64,000 nt of DNA from an uncultured Thermoanaerobaculum sp. (GCA_937934115.1 CALHAH010000015.1:124001-188000), one strand, 5' to 3'; counted from the first letter of the stretch, positions 11,350 through 20,521 are shown. A program made the numbers and translations. Notes: generated by a model not told the origin, from the sequence alone.

Positions 11350-12843
11350 ATGCGTCGCATCTTGGTGGTGGAAGACTCCGAAACTATGAGCCAGGCCTTG
11401 CGCCAGCTCTAAGAAGTGGGCCTTGAGGTGGCCATTGCCGCCACCGGCAACGAAGCCATAACCTTAGCGCGCACGTTCCGTCCGGACCTCGTGCTCTTGG
11501 ATTTGTACCTGCCCGATGTGAGTGGAGAAATTGTTTTCCGTGCCTTGCGTCAAGAGGAGGAAACGTCCCGCGCTCCCGTGGTGGTGTTAACGGCCTTTGA
11601 GGACAAACGCGACAGGATCAGGCTTTTGGAATTGGGTGCCGATGATTTTCTGGTAAAGCCCCCAGAAAGAGCCGAGCTCCTAGCACGAGTACGGGGTCTT
11701 TTACAAGCAAAGACGCTTTCGGATCGGTTGCTCATCTCGTTCTTGGAATTGGACCGCATCGGTCGGTTTGCCGAATCCTTTGCGGCGGAAGGCGTAGGCG
11801 ATTGGGGTGCCTTTCGCGTTGCTGATGCCATGGCTCGGGAGCTTTTAGGCGAAAGCCCAAGCTCGCCCGATCGCCCACACTTCGCCTGGGCGGCCAATCG
11901 GGTTGGTCAAAGGCTTCTGGCCACATGCTGGTACTTTCGCCAGGGCGAGTGGTATCACAAGCAGAAGGTGTACCGGGTGGTGGATGTGTTGAAGGCCTTG
12001 GCCCCCTACGCCCGGGGCGAAGGAAGGTACGCGTGCAAAGAACCCATGCCACCCAGTCTTGCCTCGTGGCTGGGATTTCCCACCGATCCACCCCCTGCCA
12101 ACTTTGTGGCGGCCTCCGCGGAATGGGGCTTCTTGCTATTGGCCGGGTACCCCTGGGAAGTGGGGGTTTGGGAGTTCCCAGTACTTCGTGCGGCCTTTCG
12201 CCTGTGGGGTGTTTTTGAACGTCTCCGGCTGGAAGCCCGTCAGCAAGAACAGGCCTTCTTTTCTACTTTAGAAGCTTTGGCTTTGGCTGCCGAGTTTTAC
12301 GACCGGGATACGGCTGCCCACGTGGAGCGGGTGGGAATTCTGTCCCGGGAAGTGGCCAGGGCACTGGACTGCGCGCCCCGGTTTGTGCGCTGGTTGGGTC
12401 CTTCGGCCCGGGTTCACGATGTGGGCAAAATGACGATCCCTATGGAACTGCTTCTGAAAACTGGCGCCTTGACGTTGCAAGAAGAAGCGCTTTTGCGTCA
12501 ACACACGGTAAACGGTGCCAAGCTCCTGGGCTTCCTGCCACAGCTGGAAATGGCCCGGAACATCGCGCTTTTCCACCACGAAAACTTCGGCGGCTCCGGC
12601 TACCCCCGTGGTCTAAAAGGGGATGCAATCCCTTTGGAAGCACGCATCGTTCGCGTGGTAGATGTTTATGATGCGCTTCGCTCTTTGCGACCCTACAAGC
12701 GAGCCTTCAGCCATGAAGAGGCGTTACGAACGCTGCACCATGGAGATGACCGGGTAGCTCCTAGCCACTTTGATCCCCAAGTGGTCCGAGCCTTTTCCCA
12801 GGTGGTGGAGCGCTTCCTTTCCCTTTACCCCCCTCTGGACTAG
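11350..12843 (+). pseudogene. Response regulator with HD-GYP phosphodiesterase domain, interrupted by an in-frame TAA
   Basis: A receiver domain starts at ATG 11350 (GGGAGG upstream) as MRRILVVEDSETMSQALRQL, then meets TAA at 11410-11412. The same frame resumes EVGLEVAIAATGNEA and keeps the phosphoacceptor aspartate in LVLLDLYLPD and the lysine in FLVKPPE. The middle (about 120-280 after the stop) is unassigned. The C-terminus is an HD-GYP domain with VHDVGK, HHENFGGSGYP and EARIVRVVDVYDAL, which hydrolyses cyclic-di-GMP. A GTG at 11416 could restart translation but has no Shine-Dalgarno and would lack the first strand and acidic pair. One substitution (GAA, CAA or AAA to TAA) explains the break. 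Either a real nonsense mutation or a sequence error. Confidence 0.85.
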
Positions 12844-12862
12844 GGGCTTGGGTCCCAGGGCC

Positions 12863-13939
12863 CTAGACCCGCACCAGCCAGCCGTGGGTGTCGGGGTGGG
12901 TGCCAAACTGGATGCCGGTAAGCACTTCCCGCAGCTTCCTTGCCACCGGCCCCTCGCTGCCATCGCCCACCTTGTAGACCCGCTCGCTGCCATCGGGGAG
13001 GATGTCCAGCAGCTCGCCCACGGGGGCCACCACCGCGGCGGTGCCGCAGCCAAAAACCTCGGTGCAGTCTCCGGACTCCAAGCCTTGGATGATTTCCTCG
13101 ATGTGAATGGCCCGCTGCACAAAGGGGATGCCAAGCTCTTTACAGAGAACCCCAAGGCTTTCCCGGGTTACTCCTTCGAGGATGGTGCCAGAGGTAGGTG
13201 GGGTGGTAACCACACCGTCCAAAACGAACATGATGTTCATGGCGCCCACTTCTTCCACGTGGCGGCGCTCCACCGCATCCAGCCACAAAGCTTCGGCGCA
13301 CCCGTGGTCGCGGGCGATCTTACGGGCCAGAAGAGAAGCCGCGTAGTTGCCTCCAGTTTTTGCGGCACCGGTGCCGCCGGGGGCGGCGCGTACCCAATCC
13401 CTGGCAATCATGATGCGCAGGGTTTTCCCCGCGGTGCGGAAGTAAGGCCCGGTGGGGCCCGTGATGATGAAGTAGAGGTATTGCGTGGAGGGGCTTACGC
13501 CCAGGCTTTCCTGGGTGGCAATCATGGTAGGGCGGATGTAGAGGGCGCCCGGAGTTGGGGGCACCCATTCCCGATCCACCGCTACCAGTGCCCGCATGGC
13601 CTCCAATTGCAAAGCTTCTGGAATTTCGGGCATGGACATACGGCGGGCCGAGCGGTTAAAGCGCGCGGCGTTGCGGTCGGGGCGAAAGATATGCACTGAA
13701 CCATCGGGGTGGCGAAAGGCCTTAAGGCCTTCGAAGATTTCTTGACCGTAGTGGAAAACCATAGTGGCAGGCGATAGGGAAAGGGGAGCGAAGGGCACGA
13801 TCCTGGGGTCATGCCAGCCTTTTTCTTCGTCGTAATTCATGAGAAACATGTTAGGAGAAAACGTGCGCCCGAACTGTAAATTGTTCGGATCAAGGGGGGT
13901 ATCTGGTGCTTTTACAACCGAGCTATCCCTGATGTCCAT
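12863..13939 (-). CDS. ilvE: Branched-chain amino acid aminotransferase
   Basis: 358 residues, fold-type IV PLP enzyme. The N-terminal FGRTFSPNMFLMNYDEEKGW and FHYGQEIFEGLKAF are typical of the long BCAT form; the PLP lysine lies in KTGGNYAASLLA at about residue 195, followed by the EVGAMNIMFVLDG and SGTILEGVTRESL segments. It interconverts leucine, isoleucine and valine with their 2-oxo acids. The gene ends 19 bases from the HD-GYP gene (convergent). About 100 bases with hairpins separate its start from the upstream Dph6-like gene. Confidence 0.95.
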   Translation of the reverse strand: MDIRDSSVVKAPDTPLDPNNLQFGRTFSPNMFLMNYDEEKGWHDPRIVPFAPLSLSPATMVFHYGQEIFEGLKAFRHPDGSVHIFRPDRNAARFNRSARRMSMPEIPEALQLEAMRALVAVDREWVPPTPGALYIRPTMIATQESLGVSPSTQYLYFIITGPTGPYFRTAGKTLRIMIARDWVRAAPGGTGAAKTGGNYAASLLARKIARDHGCAEALWLDAVERRHVEEVGAMNIMFVLDGVVTTPPTSGTILEGVTRESLGVLCKELGIPFVQRAIHIEEIIQGLESGDCTEVFGCGTAAVVAPVGELLDILPDGSERVYKVGDGSEGPVARKLREVLTGIQFGTHPDTHGWLVRV

Positions 13940-13953
13940 GGCTATCCCTTTCT

Positions 13954-13974
13954 ACCGGACGTGGCCGGTTTTTT
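13954..13974 (+). other. Small hairpin with T run in the ilvE leader region
   Basis: ACCGG and CCGGT form a 5-bp stem with a 6-base loop, followed on the plus strand by five more T. No plus-strand gene needs a terminator here, since ilvE is on the minus strand and begins just beside it. It could stop stray antisense transcription or be chance. Confidence 0.25.
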
Positions 13975-14002
13975 GCGTGATGGGGAAAACAACGAGCGGC
14001 CC

Positions 14003-14048
14003 CGCCCGGCACTCACCGGGCGAAAGAGGCTTGAGCGTAGCTCAAGCC
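14003..14048 (-). terminator. Two adjacent hairpins at the end of the Dph6-like gene
   Basis: One perfect 9-bp stem (GGCTTGAGC, 3-base loop, GCTCAAGCC; 14028-14048) overlaps the stop codon. A second 7-bp stem (CGCCCGG, 6-base loop, CCGGGCG; 14003-14022) follows. On the minus strand the first is followed by TCTTTC, so termination is plausible though the T run is weak. Confidence 0.45.
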
Positions 14049-14758
14049 AGCCGCAGGTCTTGCCATATAAAACCATCACGGGTGACGGTTTCTCCCAACG
14101 TAAAGCGTATGGGTTGTGAAAACAGCGGGTGGTCGAACACAAAGGTATGGAACTCGCCCTTTTCCCCACAGGGGTCCACCCCGGCGGGGAGCCGGGACAA
14201 AAAACCGTTATCCGTGCGTGCTCCTAAAAGCGGGGCTAGGTCCTGGTGGCAGCAGACGACCACGGCCTTGCCCCCCTCCCGGGAAAACTCCTGGAGCACG
14301 TCTTTTGGCTCCGCACCCCAGAGCGGAAAGAACCCAGCCAAGCCCACCTGCGCCAACAGGGACTCCCGGAAACGGCGCAAGTCCTGGAGGTAAATATCCC
14401 CAAACACCACCCCTTCTACGCCAGCATCGGCCAGGGGTTTGAGCGTGCCAAGCATGACCTCCTCGTAGGTGGTGTTGGGTACGAGGCCGGCTTGTGGCCT
14501 GTCCACTGGGCAAAGGGGGCAGCGGTCCTGGGGGTCCGCAGGGTCAGGAACGGGGAGGGCTGCCTCCCACAAGGGGAGCCCTAGGGCGTGGGCTTGGGCC
14601 TGTACCAGCTCCCTGCGCACGCCGTGCATGGTAACGCGACCTAGGGGCTCGGAAACCGTGGTTACAAGCCCCACCACGTGGTGACCGGCTTGGCGGGCAC
14701 GGGCCAAGGCGAGGAGGGAATCCTTGCCACCGCTCCAGGAAATTACCAGCCGGCCCAT
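14042..14758 (-). CDS. Dph6-like ATP-pyrophosphatase (adenine nucleotide alpha hydrolase family)
   Basis: 238 residues. The N-terminal PP-loop SWSGGKDSLLAL and the later VFGDIYLQDLRRFRE and DPCGEKGEFHTFVFDHPLF match the diphthine-ammonia ligase family. Bacteria have no diphthamide, so the bacterial members must adenylate another substrate, unknown here. Cysteines cluster in RCPLCPVD near residue 85, an uncommon pair. ATG 14758 begins directly before the PP-loop strand, as usual; the frame is open to 14827 but would overlap the upstream gene. It starts 16 bases after the DUF6580 stop, so the two are probably cotranscribed. Confidence 0.8.
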   Translation of the reverse strand: MGRLVISWSGGKDSLLALARARQAGHHVVGLVTTVSEPLGRVTMHGVRRELVQAQAHALGLPLWEAALPVPDPADPQDRCPLCPVDRPQAGLVPNTTYEEVMLGTLKPLADAGVEGVVFGDIYLQDLRRFRESLLAQVGLAGFFPLWGAEPKDVLQEFSREGGKAVVVCCHQDLAPLLGARTDNGFLSRLPAGVDPCGEKGEFHTFVFDHPLFSQPIRFTLGETVTRDGFIWQDLRLA

Positions 14759-14774
14759 GCCTCTTCCTTTTGCC

Positions 14775-15311
14775 TCAGGGTACCGAAACTGCGGGAAGGT
14801 GGCGAACGAGGGCGACGTAAGCCGCAAAGATTAGGGCCGTGAATGCAAGATCACCCACCAAGGAAAGACCGTAAAAAGGCAAGGCGGCAATGTAGCAGGA
14901 AAGCAACCCGGCAGCGCTGTGCGGGTACATGGTGCCGGAAGCCCAAACGGCAAAGTTCGTGGTGAGGTAAAACAAAGTGGATGCAGCCACCGAAGCTACC
15001 GCCACCCTGCCAACCCGAAGGCGGTCCTTAAGCCAGCTCCCCAAAAGCACTACTAAAGCAAAGCTACCGTACACCACGGGCATGTGCCGGTGAAACCCTT
15101 GGCCCGTGAAGACCTCCAAAAGGGTGTCGGAGAGCAGCATGGCGGCAAGGGGAACTGCAAACCCCGCCAGACGCCGTCCAAAGGTTGCCCCGGCAAAAAG
15201 CGCCAGGGCGGTTACCGGTGCTACGTTGGGAGGGTGGGGAATGAGCCGCAGCAAAGCCACCGCCAAGATCACGCCCATTGCCACGCTCGTGCGATTGCGC
15301 AAACGCCCCAT
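14775..15311 (-). CDS. DUF6580-family membrane protein (putative ECF-type substrate-binding subunit fold)
   Basis: 178 residues, mostly hydrophobic with about five or six helices. The pattern RLIPHPPNVAPVTALALFAGATFG at residues 20-43 is typical of DUF6580 proteins, which resemble the small S subunits of energy-coupling vitamin transporters. No substrate is known. ATG 15311 follows GGAGGTAACC; the longer frame to 15356 includes promoter sequence. Confidence 0.75.
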   Translation of the reverse strand: MGRLRNRTSVAMGVILAVALLRLIPHPPNVAPVTALALFAGATFGRRLAGFAVPLAAMLLSDTLLEVFTGQGFHRHMPVVYGSFALVVLLGSWLKDRLRVGRVAVASVAASTLFYLTTNFAVWASGTMYPHSAAGLLSCYIAALPFYGLSLVGDLAFTALIFAAYVALVRHLPAVSVP

Positions 15312-15328
15312 GGTTACCTCCAAGTGCA

Positions 15329-15356
15329 ATGATAGCAAGAAAACAACTAGGGCCAA
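15329..15356 (-). promoter_or_regulatory. Predicted promoter of the DUF6580 / Dph6-like pair
   Basis: On the minus strand TTGGCC (15356-15351) and TATCAT (15334-15329) are 16 bases apart, 18 bases before the start codon. Confidence 0.4.
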
Positions 15357-15397
15357 TCGCTGACACTTCCATGATGCCGATGAAGTGGGTACTGCGC

Positions 15398-16153
15398 TTA
15401 CGCCGGGTTTGGGTAATCAAAAAACTGCACGGCAAGCCCCAGCTTTTGCTCCAGGTGCAAGCCCAAGGCCTGAACCCCAAAGCGCTCGGAGGCGTAGTGG
15501 CCGCAAGCCACCACGTGGACGCCCTCTTCCTCGGCGCGGTGCATGATCCACTCCTTGGGGTCGCCAACGATGAGGGCGTCAAGGCCGGTTTCCACCGCTT
15601 CCGCAAAGGCCCCAGCCCCGCTACCGGTGACGATCCCCACCGAGCTCACCCGTTCGCCTTGCCCTGGAAAGGTGAGGGGCTCTTGCCCAGTGAGTAGCTC
15701 CAAGCGCCGGGCGAGCTCTTCCAGGCTCAGGGGACGGCTAAAAACCCCAGCCCAGCCAACGGAAAGGCCGTGGAAAAGACCAAAGGGTTCCAGCCCTTCC
15801 AGGCCCAGGTGGCGCGCCAACACCGCAGCGTTACCCACCTCGGGGTGCCTATCCAAAGGCAAGTGGTAGGCGAGGAGGTTGACCTCTTCCGTCAGGAGCA
15901 CGGCCAAGCGCTGGCGAAAGCTCCCGGCCACCCTCTCCACCTGCCCCCGCCACAGAAGCCCATGGTGGACCAGCACGGCGTCGGCTCCCCAGCGGGCTGC
16001 CTCGGTGAAAAACCGCAAGCTGCAGGAAACCGCGGTGGCGACCCGAGAAATTTTGGCCCGGCCTTCCACTTGCAAACCGTTGAGACTTTCGTCGGGGCAC
16101 TCCTCCACCGCCAAAAACTCGTCCAAGTAAGCCACCAACGCATCGCGATCCAT
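15398..16153 (-). CDS. Nif3-like dinuclear metal center protein
   Basis: 251 residues, the compact bacterial form without the inserted PII-like domain. The metal-binding HHGLLW, DAVLVHHG, YHLPLDRHPEVGN, and C-terminal ACGHYASERFGVQAL with GDPKEW are present. Family members form hexamers that bind two metal ions; some relatives act as GTP cyclohydrolase I-like enzymes, but the role is generally unknown. ATG 16153 gives the usual N-terminus MDRDALVAYLDEFL. An alternative ATG at 16219 would add 22 residues and nearly meet the divergent cinA gene. Confidence 0.87.
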   Translation of the reverse strand: MDRDALVAYLDEFLAVEECPDESLNGLQVEGRAKISRVATAVSCSLRFFTEAARWGADAVLVHHGLLWRGQVERVAGSFRQRLAVLLTEEVNLLAYHLPLDRHPEVGNAAVLARHLGLEGLEPFGLFHGLSVGWAGVFSRPLSLEELARRLELLTGQEPLTFPGQGERVSSVGIVTGSGAGAFAEAVETGLDALIVGDPKEWIMHRAEEEGVHVVACGHYASERFGVQALGLHLEQKLGLAVQFFDYPNPA

Positions 16154-16236
16154 GACCGCATTGTGCCTTTCCCAAGCTGGGCGCACAAGCCCCGCCTTGG
16201 GGAAAAACCCGCCCTCCATGCTCTAGAATCGCGCCC

Positions 16237-17457
16237 ATGGGTACCTTTTCGCGGGCGGCGTTTTTGGCGGTGGGTTCGGAACTTCTCCGCACCCCACGTT
16301 TGGACACCAACTCCTTGTTTGTGGCTTCCCAGCTGGCGGCCTGTGGGGTGGAGATGACCGAAAAACGTTGCATCGGCGACGACACACAGGCCATTGCCAA
16401 TGCGGTTTCTGAGCTTTTGAGCCGGGCGGACCTGGTGGTGGTTTCCGGGGGACTGGGTCCCACGGCCGATGATGTCACCCGGGAAGGGGTAGCGGCCGCC
16501 TTAGGGAGGAAGCTGCACCTGGATGAGGAGCTTTTGGCGCGGCTGCAGGAGCGCTACCGCCGCTTGGGCCGCAGCATGCCAAGCATTGCAGCACGTATGG
16601 CCTTCCTGGTGGAAGGGGCGGAGGTGCTTCCTAACCCCCGGGGGACCGCGCCTGGACAGTGGCTGGAGGTGGGTGCCAGAGCGGTGGTGTTGCTTCCTGG
16701 TGTACCGGAGGAACTTCAAACCATCTTTGCCCTCCACGTACTGCCCCGCATTGGCGGCAAGCCTATTTTGGTGCGCACGTTAAAGGTAGCCGGGCGCTTC
16801 GAATCGGAGGTGGAACAGCGGGTTTCCCACCTTTACCACCGTTTTGGGCGGGAAAAGGTAACGATCCTTGCCGGGCGGGGGACGGTGGAACTGGTGCTTT
16901 ATGCCGAAACTTCCTCCGAACTGGAAGCCATGGAGCACGCCTTTACCGAGGTGTTGGGGGAGGATATCTTTGGTCGGGATGACGTCACGTTGCCGCAAGT
17001 GGTGCTGGACGCCCTGAAAAGCCGGGGGTGGATGTTGGCTACCGCCGAATCCTGCACCGGGGGGATGGTGGGTTCGGCTCTCACCCAGGTTCCCGGGGCC
17101 AGCGAGGCGTACTTAGGCGGGGTGGTGGCCTACGCCAACGCTGTAAAAGTGAGGGTTCTAGGGGTTAGCGAAGAGCTTTTGGCGACCAAAGGTGCGGTGA
17201 GTCGGGAAGTGGCGGAGGCCATGGCTCTGGGAGCCTGTGCGTTGGGGGCACAGTGCGGCTTGGCCATTACCGGCATTGCGGGTCCCACCGGCGGTACTGC
17301 CGAAAAACCCGTGGGCACCGTGCACGTGGCGGTGGCAACCCCGAGCCAACTACAGCATCGCCACTTTCGCTTTGGAGGAAGCCGGCAGACGGTGCGCGAA
17401 CTGGCAGCTAACTTTGCCTTGGATTTGCTGCGGCGAGTGTTGGGGGGTAAAGCATGA
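16237..17457 (+). CDS. cinA: CinA: nicotinamide-nucleotide pyrophosphatase/deamidase
   Basis: 406 residues. The N-terminal COG1058 (MoaB-like) domain has VVSGGLGPTADDVTRE near residue 70 and PGQW-VLLPGVPEEL near 150. The C-terminal PncC domain begins at about 255 with TAESCTGGMVGSALTQVPGAS and has ITGIAGPTGGT with the PVGTVHVA segment. The protein removes and deamidates damaged or waste nicotinamide nucleotides. It opens a four-gene run in which each pair overlaps by ATGA. Confidence 0.93.
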   Translation: MGTFSRAAFLAVGSELLRTPRLDTNSLFVASQLAACGVEMTEKRCIGDDTQAIANAVSELLSRADLVVVSGGLGPTADDVTREGVAAALGRKLHLDEELLARLQERYRRLGRSMPSIAARMAFLVEGAEVLPNPRGTAPGQWLEVGARAVVLLPGVPEELQTIFALHVLPRIGGKPILVRTLKVAGRFESEVEQRVSHLYHRFGREKVTILAGRGTVELVLYAETSSELEAMEHAFTEVLGEDIFGRDDVTLPQVVLDALKSRGWMLATAESCTGGMVGSALTQVPGASEAYLGGVVAYANAVKVRVLGVSEELLATKGAVSREVAEAMALGACALGAQCGLAITGIAGPTGGTAEKPVGTVHVAVATPSQLQHRHFRFGGSRQTVRELAANFALDLLRRVLGGKA

Positions 17458-18014
17458 GGTGCTTTTTGGCGGTGGAAATTCCGCAAGCGCAGAAAGCCAC
17501 GGTGGTGGCCGGGCTTGCCAAGCTCAAGGCCAAGCTGCCAGCCGCCCGCTGGGTACGCCCCGAGGGCCTGCACATCACCTTGAAGTTTTTGGGTGAGCAG
17601 CAGGAGTCACAAGTGGCTTTGTTCCTCCAGGCTTTGGCCGAACACGTAGCTAGCGTTCCACCCGAAGTGAAGGTTAGCTTGCATGGGGGCGGTTTTTTCC
17701 CTAACGCTGCACGTGCGCGGGTGGCGTGGCTGGGGGGCGCTGCCCCGGGCCTGGAAACATGGGCGGAGGCCAGCGAAGAGGCCGCCGGTGTCATCGGTGT
17801 GGCGAGGGAGTCGCGGCCTTTTTCTCTCCACGTGACCTTGGCCCGGCTCCAGCGCCCGTGGCCGGAGGGCGCTTGCCAGCGTTTTCTGCAGGAAGTGGGG
17901 TCGTGGCAGCTGGCCCCTTTTCTAGCGAGGGAGGTGGTGCTTTTTGAAAGTACCTTGAGCCCTGGAGGGGCGGTGTACACGCAGAGGGCCAGACTCCCTG
18001 TGGGCAAGCCATGA
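17454..18014 (+). CDS. thpR: RNA 2',3'-cyclic phosphodiesterase
   Basis: 186 residues of the 2H phosphoesterase family. It opens MRCFLAVEIP and holds the two catalytic HxTx motifs, HITLKFLG near residue 42 and HVTLARL near 125. It opens 2',3'-cyclic phosphates at RNA ends; family members also join tRNA halves in vitro. It overlaps cinA and plsY by 4 bases each. Confidence 0.93.
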   Translation: MRCFLAVEIPQAQKATVVAGLAKLKAKLPAARWVRPEGLHITLKFLGEQQESQVALFLQALAEHVASVPPEVKVSLHGGGFFPNAARARVAWLGGAAPGLETWAEASEEAAGVIGVARESRPFSLHVTLARLQRPWPEGACQRFLQEVGSWQLAPFLAREVVLFESTLSPGGAVYTQRARLPVGKP

Positions 18015-18601
18015 AGCCTCTGGTCCTGGTGGCCGCGTACTTTTTGGGTTCCGTGCCGTTTGCGTACCTTTTTGTGCGAGTGCGCTTGCGTACGGACATC
18101 CGTAGGCAAGGTTCGGGTACTGTGGGCGCTACGAACGCAGGCCGCGTTTTGGGCCTGGGTTGGGGCTTGTTGGTCATGCTCCTAGACGTGGGAAAGGGGG
18201 CGCTAGCCGTGTGGCTAGCCACTGGGGTTACCGGGAACCCGGCGTGGCACGCCGCTGCTCTCTGCGCGGCGGCCGTAGGTCACTGTTTTCCCGTTTGGCT
18301 TTCTTTCCATGGAGGCAAAGGCCTAGCCACCACTGCCGGGGGGCTCTTGTTGCTCTCCCCTTTGAGCTTAGCGCTGAGTGTGGGCGTTTGGCTCTTGGGG
18401 CTGGGGGCTTTTCGCGTGGTAACTGCGGCCTCAAGCCTGGCTGCCGCACTTTTGCCGGTGGTTTTTTGGTACGTGAGGCGGCCGAGCTTGCTCGCTGAGC
18501 TACCCGTCGTGATGCTAAGTATCGTGCTGCTTTACAAGCAAGCCCCCAACCTCCGCCGCTTTGTGCGGGGTGAAGAACCGAAGGTGGGAGGGAAGGAATG
18601 A
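18011..18601 (+). CDS. plsY: Glycerol-3-phosphate acyltransferase PlsY
   Basis: 196 residues, inner-membrane protein with about five helices. The family motifs GSGTVGATNAGR near residue 37 and HCFPVWLSFHGGKGLAT near 94 are intact; the first has T in place of the usual N after GSG. It moves the acyl group from acyl phosphate to glycerol 3-phosphate, the first step of phospholipid synthesis. It overlaps gpsA, which makes its substrate, by 4 bases. Confidence 0.94.
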   Translation: MKPLVLVAAYFLGSVPFAYLFVRVRLRTDIRRQGSGTVGATNAGRVLGLGWGLLVMLLDVGKGALAVWLATGVTGNPAWHAAALCAAAVGHCFPVWLSFHGGKGLATTAGGLLLLSPLSLALSVGVWLLGLGAFRVVTAASSLAAALLPVVFWYVRRPSLLAELPVVMLSIVLLYKQAPNLRRFVRGEEPKVGGKE

Positions 18602-19593
18602 AGGTGGTAGTTTTGGGTGGCGGCTCCTGGGGTACCGCACTGGCTGTGCACTGCGCCCGCGCTGGTCATGAGGTGGTGGTGTGGGCCAGGGAACCCGAGG
18701 TGGTGGACGGGATAAACCGGGAAAGGCGCAACCCTCTTTTCCTTCCCGACGTGCTGTTGCCCGCAAAAGTAAGCGCCACAGGAGCCATTGGCGATGCCGT
18801 GCCCCAGGCCGAGGTGGTGTTTTTCGTGGTGCCGGTGCAGTTTGCCCGAGGAGTGCTGCGCGAGCTGAAATGGGCCTTGGGCTCCCACGCGGTGTTGCTT
18901 TCGGCCAGCAAAGGCATCGAGGTGGCAAGCCTCGCGCGCATGGACGAGGTGGTGGCGCAGGAGCTGAAGCTTGACCCCGAGCGGTTCGCGGTGCTTTCCG
19001 GGCCTACGTTTGCAAGGGAAGTGGCGGCGGGTTTACCGGCAGCAGCGGTGCTGGCCGGGCGTTCTCCGTCATCGCTCAAAATGCTGCAGGAGGCTTTTTC
19101 CACGCCTTCTTTCCGCTTGTACAGGTCGGCGGATGTGGTGGGGGTTGAGCTGGCCGGGGCCCTTAAAAACGTGATTGCCATTGCCGCCGGCATGGCCACC
19201 GGCTTGGGGCTTGGCCACAACGCTTTGGCAGCGTTGCTCACCCGCGGTCTCCATGAGATTGCCCGTCTAGGGGTGCGGCTGGGGGGCCAGCCGGAAACGT
19301 TTCGTGGTCTGGCGGGGATGGGGGATTTGGTATTGACCTGCACCGGCGCTTTGTCCCGCAACCGAGCGGTAGGGGAGCGCTTGGGACGTGGCGAAACTCT
19401 GGAGCAGGTACTGGCTGGGAGGGAGGTGGCGGAGGGCGTGCCTACGGCAAAAGCGGCAGCAGCCTTGGCACGAAAAAACCAAGTGGACATGCCCATTACC
19501 TTTGCGGTGGAAGCCATCCTTGACCAGCGCTTGGCGCCCAAAGAAGCGGTGACCGCCCTTATGACCCGGAGCTTGAAAGAGGAACTGGAGTAA
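18598..19593 (+). CDS. gpsA: Glycerol-3-phosphate dehydrogenase [NAD(P)+]
   Basis: 331 residues. The Rossmann motif GGGSWGTALA is at residues 6-15; LSGPTFAREVAAGLPAA and the catalytic lysine in GALKNVIAIAAGMATGLGLG follow, then RNRAVGERLG. It reduces dihydroxyacetone phosphate to glycerol 3-phosphate, the substrate of PlsY encoded just upstream. Its last 35 bases overlap the convergent pseudouridine synthase gene. Confidence 0.96.
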   Translation: MKVVVLGGGSWGTALAVHCARAGHEVVVWAREPEVVDGINRERRNPLFLPDVLLPAKVSATGAIGDAVPQAEVVFFVVPVQFARGVLRELKWALGSHAVLLSASKGIEVASLARMDEVVAQELKLDPERFAVLSGPTFAREVAAGLPAAAVLAGRSPSSLKMLQEAFSTPSFRLYRSADVVGVELAGALKNVIAIAAGMATGLGLGHNALAALLTRGLHEIARLGVRLGGQPETFRGLAGMGDLVLTCTGALSRNRAVGERLGRGETLEQVLAGREVAEGVPTAKAAAALARKNQVDMPITFAVEAILDQRLAPKEAVTALMTRSLKEELE

Positions 19594-20521
19594 CGGCGTT
19601 TTCCGTTGCCTCCACCGCCAGCCTGTGGGTGCGGCAAAAAGCCAGAAAGTCCAAGGGCAAGGGGGCCTGCAGCTGCAAACACCGGCCATCCTTGGGGTGG
19701 GGCAAGGAAAGCTGAAAAGCGTGGAGCATGGGGCGCGGGGCCTCCACCGTTGACCCGTAAAGGGTATCCCCAACGATTGGGCAGCCAATGGCCTGCAGGT
19801 GCACCCGCAGCTGGTGGGTGCGACCGGAGAGGGGCCGCACCTCTACCAAAGCCAGGGGGCCAGCGCTGGCCAAAAGCCGAAGCTTGGTTACGGCTTTTTT
19901 GCCTTCGGCACCGACCCGAAAACGACCGGGTAGCAAAGGGTCGGGAGCCAATGGGGCGTTGATGGTGGTTTCCGCTGGTGGATGGCCACCCACCACCGCC
20001 AGGTAAACCTTGTCCACTGACCGCCCGGCAAAAAGTTGGGACAAAGCGGCAGCGGCATCGTGATGTTTGGCAAAAAGCAAAAGACCGCTGGCCATGCGGT
20101 CCAAGCGGTGCACCACCTTAAGCTCTACCCGGTGGCCCTCGCGGTAGGACAGCTGCAAACACAGGTGTTCTACCGCCGAAAGCTCCCCAGCAAGCCGCAT
20201 TGGGGACGGTTGCGTGAGCATTCCTGGTGGTTTGTCCACGGCAACGAACCAACCGTCCTCGTAAAGCAACGGCAGGGGCGCGGGCAGAGGTGAGGGGGAG
20301 CGCAATGGGTGTGGCATTGGCAAAACGTCCACCACGTCTCCCAGCTGCAGGGCCTTGGACTCCATGCGACACGCCCGACCGTTGATCCAAACCCATCCTT
20401 CGGCGATGAGCGCTTTTGCCCGTCTCCGGGAAATGCCGGCCAGCTGCGCAAGACCTTGGTCGAGCCTTACACCTGCCAGTTCGGGACCCACCAAGTAGCG
20501 AGTGACACCCGCTTCAGGCAA
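19559..20521 (-). CDS. RluA-family pseudouridine synthase
   Basis: 320 residues. An N-terminal S4 RNA-binding domain (about 14-65, RLDQGLAQLAGISRRRAKAL) precedes the RluA catalytic domain, with the catalytic aspartate in VHRLDRMASGLL near residue 142 and the RLL-type GRTHQLRVHLQAIG motif near 240. It isomerises uridine in rRNA or tRNA; the target site cannot be told between RluC and RluD types. The start overlaps the upstream histidine kinase stop by 8 bases, so the two are cotranscribed. Confidence 0.9.
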   Translation of the reverse strand: MPEAGVTRYLVGPELAGVRLDQGLAQLAGISRRRAKALIAEGWVWINGRACRMESKALQLGDVVDVLPMPHPLRSPSPLPAPLPLLYEDGWFVAVDKPPGMLTQPSPMRLAGELSAVEHLCLQLSYREGHRVELKVVHRLDRMASGLLLFAKHHDAAAALSQLFAGRSVDKVYLAVVGGHPPAETTINAPLAPDPLLPGRFRVGAEGKKAVTKLRLLASAGPLALVEVRPLSGRTHQLRVHLQAIGCPIVGDTLYGSTVEAPRPMLHAFQLSLPHPKDGRCLQLQAPLPLDFLAFCRTHRLAVEATENAVTPVPLSSSGS

